A stretch of DNA of 57,737 nucleotides from Clostridia bacterium (lineage in GTDB: Bacteria > Bacillota > Clostridia > Christensenellales > Borkfalkiaceae). Shown here one piece after another: positions 23,826-32,200 of this stretch. The notes under the pieces were generated by a model, which worked only from the letters and a program-made list of their open reading frames with translations, was not told the DNA's origin and ran no database searches. A program made the translations under genes and the position numbers. The DNA is taken from NCBI GenBank assembly GCA_017467265.1, contig JAFTSO010000008.1:1-57737 (forward strand), read 5' to 3'. Position 1 is the stretch's first letter. Each line of letters begins with the position of its first letter.

Positions 23826-26800
23826 ATGAAAAAGATGAAGAAGTTTCTTATCGCCTCCATGTGTATTGCAGCAGTGGGTGTTATTGCGGCCCCTGTCACC
23901 AGTGCAATTATGTCTGGTAAAGCGGCAGATACGCTGACGTGGGAAGAAATCAATCTTGAAACGGAATATTGCCGTGACGATACGATTGTTATCCCCGAAC
24001 GTAATTTGTCGATCAATGGCAATACCTATGATGCGGTTATTAAACTGAAGTATCCCAACGGTGATACGAAAATGGTACAAAGCGGTGAATTCCGCTTGGC
24101 GCAGCCTGGTCAGTATACCTTGATTTATGAGGCGAAAGACGATAACTCTATCTCGTATACCGACGAAGAAACTTTTTTGGTTGCCGATAAGCTGTGGAGC
24201 GTTGGCAACACGAAGAGTTCGATTGAATACGGTACGGTAGGGGCTGCGTCCGGACTTTTGGTAAAGCTTGCAAAAGGCGATGCGTTGACCTTTAACGAAA
24301 TTATTGATTTGAATAATTTTAGTGCAACGGATACGTTAGTCAGTGGGTTTATTAATCCTGAAAACGTCGGCACTTACGAATTTGATAAGCTCGTATTTAC
24401 GCTGACGGATGCAACCGATCCTACGCAGACGTTGACGATTCGTGGTCACAGAAGTACTACGAATAACCAGATGTTCGGTAGTTATTGGACGAGTGCCGGT
24501 CCGAATCAGGTTCTCGCAGGGATGGACGGAAACTCATTAAAATATAACAATATTGCTGAGACAGACGAAGGTATCTGCGGTAGATACGCGCACAACGTTT
24601 CGTTCTATTCGTGTAACGGCGCGTACGGTTCTCAGTATCCGGGCGGCTATACGTATTGGTCGACGACAGCTGACCAATGCCCTTTTAAGATTGGTTATGA
24701 TAAAGCGAACGTACGTACGTTCGTAAACAATTTGTGGGTTGGCGACCTTGACGATGGGGAATATCACGCAGATGAACCTACGTGGAAGGGTTTCCCTAGC
24801 AATAAGGTATTCTTGTCCGTACAGGCACTCGACGTTTCGGGCGAAGCGGCGAACATCTGTATTACCAGCGTGTTCGGGTACGATTTTACCGATGAAAACT
24901 ATTTTGTGGAAACGGACGCACCCGAAATCACGGTGGACGTGGACGAAAAATACGTTCTTGAACAGGACGGTAGCTACACGATGATTCCTACGGCAGTAAA
25001 GGGTGCGAATTATCCCGTTTCTGCTGCAAGCGCATATGACTCTTATTCTGGGAACGTAAAAGTGGAAACGAAAGTGTACCACAATTACACCAGCGACAAC
25101 AGATCGGAATGCCGTATCAAAAACGGTACTTTCGAAGTAAAGAAGACGGGTACGTATGCGATTGTCTACACAGCGAGAGACAATATGGGCAACGTGGCTG
25201 AAAAGATTTACTGGGTCAATGCCGTTGCGAAATTAGAAAATCCTTTGGCGATTGCTGTTGACACGGCGGAGGCAGATCTCAACGGTCTTTGCGGTGAAAC
25301 GATAACGATTGCTCCCTACGAAGTGACGGGCGGTAGCGGCGATACGAGTGTGACGGTGACGGCATCTTGCGGCGATACGACGTTGGACGCAACGAAAGGT
25401 TCGTTCGTTCCCGAAGTCGCAGGCGAGTGGACGGTGGAATATACGGTAAAAGATTACGCAGGTTCGGAATCCGTTCAGACGTATACGGTAACCGTTGAAG
25501 CCGGAACACTTCCCATTTTCGTAGACGAACCTCTTCTTCCCAAATATCTTATTTCGACTCTTTCTTATTCGGTGCCTACCGTTAAAGCAAACGATTATTC
25601 GTCGGGTGAGAAGGTAGTAATGATTGCGGATATGATTTTGGTGGACGCAAACGGCGAAACGCAATATAAAGTAGGCGAAACGTTCGTTCCCGTTGTTGCA
25701 GAGGGTAGCGACACGATTACGTTGAAATTTGTTGCGGGCGACGCGGAATTGATAGAAGTTCTCCCCGTGGTAGAACCTTTTGTGGTCGTGAACAATAGAA
25801 CGTTGTTGTACATTGAAAAGATGTTCGCTGGCGACAATTTCACGGCAACCAGAACGAGAGACGGTTTGTTGGTAGAAACGGTAGCTAACGGCAACGCAAA
25901 ATGGACGTATGCAAACGCATTTGTTGCGGAAAACGTTTCGTTGCTTATCAAAGGCTCCCAAAACAAGAGCCATTTTGGCACGATGAAGGTAACGTTTACG
26001 GATTATGCGAACGACAACATTTCCGTAACCTTGAACCTTGAAAATCAAGAGAACGGTTATGCAAGAGCATACTTTGGTAATTTGAACCGTGAGTTGATAA
26101 AAGGTTTCAACTTTGGTAAAGACGCAAACGGTGACGCTATGGACGAATTTACGTTCTCCTACGTGCGCGGCGAATTTAAAATCGATAAAGCTTCTGCGGT
26201 TGTTGCAAAAGACGACCAAGGCAACGATTTCAACGGTTTCCCTTCCGGTAGAGTGTACATCAGTGTAGAAACGACGGATGCGGCAGCAGGCTCGCAGTAT
26301 TACGTAAAGCGTATCGATAATCACATTATTAATACGGCGACGACGGACAGAACGGAACCTAGAGTTGCAATCGTTGGCGAATACGGCGGTATACACAGCC
26401 AGAACGATATTTACAGCATTGCGCCTGCATACGCAAGCGACTCGCTTGATGCGGACGTATCGGCGGTGGTGTCGGTAAGAACTCCTTCGGGTGAATTGGT
26501 CGCAGACGTAAACGGTTTGCTGTTGGATAACGTACCCGCAGATAAATACTACGATATCAAACTCACGGACTACGGTCAATATAAAGTAATATACAAAGCG
26601 GTAGATTACACGAATGCTGTTGGTGAGATCAGCCATACGATCAACGTATTCGACGAAAAAGCACCGACGGCGACTGTTGCTACGACGTGGTCGGCTACGG
26701 CGAAAGTGGGCGAAACGGTTGAACTTCCTGAAATTTACATTGCGGACGATTACTCTTCGATTAAAGAGATGAAGGTTGTTAGATACGTGCGCAATCCTTA

Positions 26801-26975
26801 CGGCAGAGCGACTATGTTCGGTACGGATTACAAGGTGACGGACTTCGGCGAGATCAAGTATTACAAATATACGTTTACGTTTAATAACGTAGGGGAATAT
26901 ACCTTTATCAACGTTGTATACGACGGTGCAGGCAACCAGAGAACGGTGGAATACACCGTGACGGTTGAAGAATAA
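23826..26975 (+). CDS. Large secreted protein with duplicated beta-sandwich and Ig-like domains
   Basis: This 1049-residue protein has an N-terminal signal peptide without a lipobox (cleavage perhaps near AAPVTSA or SGKAADT). It holds an N-terminal Ig-like domain and a first beta-sandwich containing the segment GFPSNKVFLSV near residue 322. Ig-like domains follow at about 360-560 (GTYAIVYTARDNMGN, GEWTVEYTVKDYAG). A second copy of the sandwich carries GFPSGRVYISV near residue 804, and two more Ig-like domains end the protein (GEYTFINVVYDGAGN). I recognise no catalytic motif. With its position after the permeases it may be a glycan-binding or cell-surface structural protein. An AAGGAGA site precedes the ATG. 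Confidence 0.6.
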   Translation: MKKMKKFLIASMCIAAVGVIAAPVTSAIMSGKAADTLTWEEINLETEYCRDDTIVIPERNLSINGNTYDAVIKLKYPNGDTKMVQSGEFRLAQPGQYTLIYEAKDDNSISYTDEETFLVADKLWSVGNTKSSIEYGTVGAASGLLVKLAKGDALTFNEIIDLNNFSATDTLVSGFINPENVGTYEFDKLVFTLTDATDPTQTLTIRGHRSTTNNQMFGSYWTSAGPNQVLAGMDGNSLKYNNIAETDEGICGRYAHNVSFYSCNGAYGSQYPGGYTYWSTTADQCPFKIGYDKANVRTFVNNLWVGDLDDGEYHADEPTWKGFPSNKVFLSVQALDVSGEAANICITSVFGYDFTDENYFVETDAPEITVDVDEKYVLEQDGSYTMIPTAVKGANYPVSAASAYDSYSGNVKVETKVYHNYTSDNRSECRIKNGTFEVKKTGTYAIVYTARDNMGNVAEKIYWVNAVAKLENPLAIAVDTAEADLNGLCGETITIAPYEVTGGSGDTSVTVTASCGDTTLDATKGSFVPEVAGEWTVEYTVKDYAGSESVQTYTVTVEAGTLPIFVDEPLLPKYLISTLSYSVPTVKANDYSSGEKVVMIADMILVDANGETQYKVGETFVPVVAEGSDTITLKFVAGDAELIEVLPVVEPFVVVNNRTLLYIEKMFAGDNFTATRTRDGLLVETVANGNAKWTYANAFVAENVSLLIKGSQNKSHFGTMKVTFTDYANDNISVTLNLENQENGYARAYFGNLNRELIKGFNFGKDANGDAMDEFTFSYVRGEFKIDKASAVVAKDDQGNDFNGFPSGRVYISVETTDAAAGSQYYVKRIDNHIINTATTDRTEPRVAIVGEYGGIHSQNDIYSIAPAYASDSLDADVSAVVSVRTPSGELVADVNGLLLDNVPADKYYDIKLTDYGQYKVIYKAVDYTNAVGEISHTINVFDEKAPTATVATTWSATAKVGETVELPEIYIADDYSSIKEMKVVRYVRNPYGRATMFGTDYKVTDFGEIKYYKYTFTFNNVGEYTFINVVYDGAGNQRTVEYTVTVEE

Positions 26976-26987
26976 GGAGGCGAAAAA

Positions 26988-29189
26988 ATGAAAAAGAAAA
27001 TTTTAGCGGTTTTATTAGCTACTTTATTGGGCGCAACGGCGTTGGCTGCTTGCGGTGAAAAAGGCGGCGCCCCCGAAAATTCTTCTACTCCGTCCGGTGA
27101 AGCTCCTGGTAGCAGTGAATCTATTGGTAGCAGCGAATCCGACGGCGGAAGCGAGAGCGATCGCGAGTATATTGAAGGCGGAAACTTCGCGGACGATTAT
27201 GAACATTACGTTGATGACGAGCTTGTTTTGCACGACAGAACAGTTACCCCGTCGGATAGAGTGTTTATCAAGGACGGTGTGACGGACTACATAATCATTG
27301 CCGGTACGAACGACAGTAGAGCGCTGGAAGGGATTTCCTTGCTTCGTGCGCAATTAGCGAGCGCGACTGGCGCAAACGTGCCCGTATTCTACGACGTAGA
27401 TCAAGACTTGATGATCGACGAACAGACCATGGCAAACCGTGAGATCGTTTTCACGCCCGAGTCTAAATATATCGTCTTATCGCACGAAGCGTTGGAACAA
27501 GAAGCGAGCGTTCAATGGAGAACGGACGTTGATTTGGCGTACAGCGGTTTTATGATTCAAACGATGGGTGATTCCGTATTTATGAAGGTCAACTCTATTT
27601 ACGGTTATCAAAAGGTTGTCCAGGCGTTCTTGAAACAGGTAATCGGCTACGAATGGTATGCCGCGGACACGATTGTATATACGAAAGACGGTTCGACGAT
27701 ACCCGATATGAATATCGTGGAAAAGCCCGACTTTGACTTGGTATGGCAGAGCGGGTATATGGGTTCGTCGCAATCGTTGGCGTCTCCGATGACGCACGTG
27801 CAAAACTTTGCGTTTTCAAGACCTGGCGAATTCTGTCATAACTCGTTGACGTATATTCCTGTTTCCAATTTTGAGGCGCATCCCGATTGGTTTGCGCACG
27901 AAGCGTCTGCGATGCCTATTCAGCTTTGCTACACGGCACACGGTAATAAAGCGGAGTACGATGCGATGATTCAGTTGGCGTACGAAGGGGTTATGAAAAC
28001 GCTTAACGAAGATCAAACGGCAGTATCCATTACGTTCACCAGACAAGACGTATACGGCAACTGTGTTTGCGATACGTGTAAGGCAATTCAAAACTCGTTT
28101 AACGATTCGTTGGCAGCGACGTATATGTTCTTCGTAAACGACTTGGATACGTTGATTCAGGCGGAATTGCAACGTCAGGCAGACGAAGCCGGTACGGAAA
28201 AACGTGACGTGACGGTGTTGTTCTTCGCATACCGTGAAGTACAAAATGCGCCCGTATTTGGTACGGATGGTGATTACACCGTTCCTTCCTTGCAATACGT
28301 TGAAAATGATGACGGTAGCAAGACGAATATTTTGGAATACAACGGCGAGATCATCGAACTTCCTTTCAACAGAACGTACGAAAACGGTTTGGAATGTAAC
28401 GAAAACGTTGGCTGTTTCTTTGCACCTATCGACGCAACGTACGAAGAATCGTTCTATCATCATGAAAACAAAAAGGATAGAGAAACGTTTGAAAAGTGGG
28501 GCTTGCTTACCGATCGTTTGTATTGCTGGATCTACGATACGAACTTCATAGAATACGTTATGCCTTATAATTCCTACGACGCTATTCCCGATACGCTTCG
28601 ATTCTTGAAAGCGGCAGGCGGCACGTTCCTGTTCAACCAAGGTGCGAGAGAAAACGAAATGTACACGGGCTTTGGTTCGCTCAGAACGTATTTGACGTAT
28701 ACGCTCTCTAACGAAGTAAACCTTGACGCAGGCGTGTTGACGGATAAATGGTTTAAGAATTATTTCCGTGAAGCAGAACCTTATATGAGAAAATTCTACA
28801 ACCAGTTGGTTGCGCATATGGAATGGTTGCAGGTAGAATATCCTGCTGTCTTCTATTCGCAAAGACGTACGGTTTCCGAAAATCCGGAATATTGGCCTTA
28901 TCAGACGTTGCAGGGCTGGTTGAAACTTTGTGACCAAGCGTTCCAGGCTATTAAGAAGTACGAAACGTCTGATCCCGAACTTTATCAAGCGTTGTGGAAA
29001 CATATCACAGCAGAAACGATCTTTGCCCGTTATCTGATTTGTGAATATTATACCGGTTATTTAACGCCTTCGGATAAATACGATCTGCAGTTCAAATTTA
29101 TGGAAGATTGCAATACGATCGGGTTCAAACAGCATCACGAAGGCGAAGGTACTGCGATGCAGAACTGGTTCACCAAGTGGGGACTCTAA
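26988..29189 (+). CDS. DUF4838-type lipoprotein (putative surface glycosidase)
   Basis: This 733-residue lipoprotein has a lipobox ending ALAAC, a Ser/Glu-rich linker (to about residue 60), an N-terminal domain like those preceding GH20/GH67-type barrels (YIIIAGTNDSRALEGISLLRAQLASATGANVPVF), then the DUF4838 barrel. Its signature is the VYGNCVCDTCKAIQNS segment. The protein therefore probably acts on a glycan at the cell surface. The substrate is unknown. It begins 12 bp after the previous stop with an AAGGAGGCG site, so it is cotranscribed with it. Confidence 0.7.
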   Translation: MKKKILAVLLATLLGATALAACGEKGGAPENSSTPSGEAPGSSESIGSSESDGGSESDREYIEGGNFADDYEHYVDDELVLHDRTVTPSDRVFIKDGVTDYIIIAGTNDSRALEGISLLRAQLASATGANVPVFYDVDQDLMIDEQTMANREIVFTPESKYIVLSHEALEQEASVQWRTDVDLAYSGFMIQTMGDSVFMKVNSIYGYQKVVQAFLKQVIGYEWYAADTIVYTKDGSTIPDMNIVEKPDFDLVWQSGYMGSSQSLASPMTHVQNFAFSRPGEFCHNSLTYIPVSNFEAHPDWFAHEASAMPIQLCYTAHGNKAEYDAMIQLAYEGVMKTLNEDQTAVSITFTRQDVYGNCVCDTCKAIQNSFNDSLAATYMFFVNDLDTLIQAELQRQADEAGTEKRDVTVLFFAYREVQNAPVFGTDGDYTVPSLQYVENDDGSKTNILEYNGEIIELPFNRTYENGLECNENVGCFFAPIDATYEESFYHHENKKDRETFEKWGLLTDRLYCWIYDTNFIEYVMPYNSYDAIPDTLRFLKAAGGTFLFNQGARENEMYTGFGSLRTYLTYTLSNEVNLDAGVLTDKWFKNYFREAEPYMRKFYNQLVAHMEWLQVEYPAVFYSQRRTVSENPEYWPYQTLQGWLKLCDQAFQAIKKYETSDPELYQALWKHITAETIFARYLICEYYTGYLTPSDKYDLQFKFMEDCNTIGFKQHHEGEGTAMQNWFTKWGL

Positions 29190-29282
29190 AAAGATAAAAC
29201 GTAAAGGAAAGGTGGGGCGTGCCCTAAAATCACGCCCCCAAAAAAACAACTTATGGAAAGAAAACATACAAGGAGGAAATGT

Positions 29283-32200
29283 ATGAAAAATAAAACCAAA
29301 TTACTTATTTTGTCGATTATCGCATCGCTTACTTTTACCAGCGCACTTGCGTCCTGCGGTAAAAAAGGCGGCGGTAATGGCGCGCAGAGCAGCAGCTCGC
29401 AAAGCGAATCCGTTGGTAGCAGCGAATCCGTTGATGGCAGCGAATCCGTTGGCGAAAGCGAATCCGTTGGCGAAAGCGAATCGGTTGGCGAAAGCGAAAG
29501 CAGTTCCGTTGAAACTCCGCCCGAACTTACTGTGACGATCAACGGTGCGGCAACGGTTGCCGAATTTGAAACGACGACGTTGATAGCCGTTGTAATGGGC
29601 GCGGAAGACGAAGCGATTGTAGAATGGTCTTCTTCCGACGAAGCGATTGCGACGGTAGACCAAGACGGTGTTGTCACGGCAAAGAAAGCTGGTAATGTTA
29701 CTATTACGGCAGCGGTTGGCAGCGTAAGTGCAACGCACGCATTGGAAGTGACGCCTACCCCCTATATGCACGAAATCGAATTCGACCTTGAAGAAGTAAA
29801 AATTTACGAAGGCGAAGACGAATCGGTGGAAGCATACATAGTATTTAACGGCGAGGACCTCGACACCGAAGAACTCGGCTTGACGTACACGTGGACAAAG
29901 GTTAGCGGCGACGACGTAGTAGAGATTTCGACAGACGGCGCGGTGGCTAGCTTTACGTCGCTTGCGACGGGTACGGCTATCTATAAAGTGACGACTGTTG
30001 TGCGTGGATACGAAGTATCGAAAGCGATCAACGTGACCGTTATGGCAAACGAATATAGCTGTACGCTTACGAACGATAAGATCTCTATGAAAGACAATGC
30101 ATATCAGACGAGTCTTATGTTGGTATCGAATGCAACGCTTACCATCGGCGACGTAGTAGGCGTTAAGAACGGTGAACCTCAAGAAGACGTGCTTGACGTA
30201 GTGTGGGCAACGGAGTCTGACGTAATTTCGGTTGCAGACGGCGTTATCACGGCACTCAAAGCAGGTGAAGGCACGATCACGGGTACGACGTCGTATCAGG
30301 GTGAAAGCTTTACGATTAGCTTGAATGTTTCCGTTGCGAAGAATCAGGTTGCGATCGAAGGTAAGACGATTTCTGTCGAAGCGATTACCGATGCGATGGA
30401 TATCAGTGCACTTGCAGAGGATATCAAGGAAGAAATTAAAGAAATCAAGATCGGCGATTTGACGGTGTTTAGCGGCGCGACGGCGGTTGGCTCGATCGCT
30501 TTGGCGGCAAGACCTGTAAAAGCGGCTGATCTCGGCGAAGGCAAGACGATGACGATCGAAACGGATACGGCGTTCTATACGGTAAACGTAGACGTTTATA
30601 CGATGATCATCAATAGCGTGGAAGAGCTCGATCAGTGGCAGGAAGTTGCTGCACAAAACGCAATAGACGCAGGTCTTTGTGTCGCAGAACAGAAAGGTAT
30701 GACGTATAGCGGCTACTTTATCTTGGGCGACAATATCGAATATAACAAGACTTGGAAAACTTACAAGGCGTTCGGTGACTTGTGGGGCTTGTGCTATAAC
30801 AATCAGTCGATGTGGAAAGATCCTGCGCAGTTTGCAGCTAGTGCGACGGCAAGCGAGGGTCAGCTGATCGCTGGTGCATTCCAGGAAGACTGGGGCGCAG
30901 GCAGACAGGGCGGTTTCCAAGGTACGTTTGACGGTGACGGACACTACATCAACGGTTTGGAAACGAGCGGCGAATTTAGCGGTTTCGTTGTCACGATGGG
31001 CGTGGACGGTATGTTCAAGGACATCGCGTTTACGAACGCAAAAATCGGTGCAGGCGCAGGCTTGGTGGCGAACAGAGGTAACGGTTCGTACGAAAACATC
31101 TTTGTAGAAGTAGCAGCGATGGAAAGCGGTTTGAACAACGGCAGCTATTCGGTTGTTATTACCAGAGACAGCGGTAGCGGTGGCGAAAGAAATTACGATA
31201 ACATCGTTGTAGATTTGTCGAAGGTAGATTTTGCAAGCCTTAATTACGCGTTTGTGGTAAGCTGCGGTGAAGACAGAGCAAACGGTATCTACGTAGTAGG
31301 CGCGGACAACGTACCCCTTTCGAGATCCGAATGGACGGCAGGTACAGACGCAAACGGTTCTTGGGATGAAAAACAAGCTACGATCTTCTTTGCATATGAA
31401 GAGGCAACCGACGTTGCAGGTTCGTTCAGCAATATGGCAGCACTCTTTGCAGATGAAACGCACGGCGTGGTTGTAAAGGCTTGGGATAACGATTTCTGGA
31501 CGGTTATGGATCAGGCGGTTCTTCCTGCGTCGGTTGTCGATATGTACAATGGTGAGATTGCGATTACCAACGCAGAAACGAAGGTTAACGCAGGCACTTC
31601 CGTGACGATTTCGACGAACCTGAACAAGGCGTACGTTGCACTCACCTTGAAAGAAGCGGTTGACGGCGTAGCGCTGAACGGTACTACCGTATCGGTATCG
31701 GAAGACGTAGCCAGCGGCACGGAATTCACGGTTGTTGCAACTTCCCTTTTGGATGGTAGCAAAGTTGCGGAAATGACGTTTACAACCGCTCCCAAGATCG
31801 TTGCTTTGGATTACACGACGACGGTGGAAGTGCATAACAACGACAAGATTGAATTGCCTACGAATATGGAAGGCACGGTTGCAAAGGTTTCGGTTGGTTC
31901 GCACGTAGTATATGACGCGGCAAACGGTATCGGTTCGCTTGACGGCGCGACGCTTACGGTAGGCAGTATGCCTTCGAAGATGTCCGACCTTGGCGACGAC
32001 GTTTTGATGACGGTTGAAACGGACGCAGCGAAATACGAAATGCATATCAGCGTTTACACGATGATCATCAACAGCGTGGAAGAGCTCGATCAATGGCAGA
32101 CGATTGCGGCAGATAACTCGGTTTCGGCAGGGATTTGCGTTGAAGAACAGAAGAAAGCGGTGCTTTCGGGCTACTTCGTACTCGGCGACGATATCGAATA

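Noticed and set aside
25233-26636. A 467-codon antisense frame in the 1049-residue protein gene
   Set aside because: Shadow of the coding strand with biased composition and no initiation signals.
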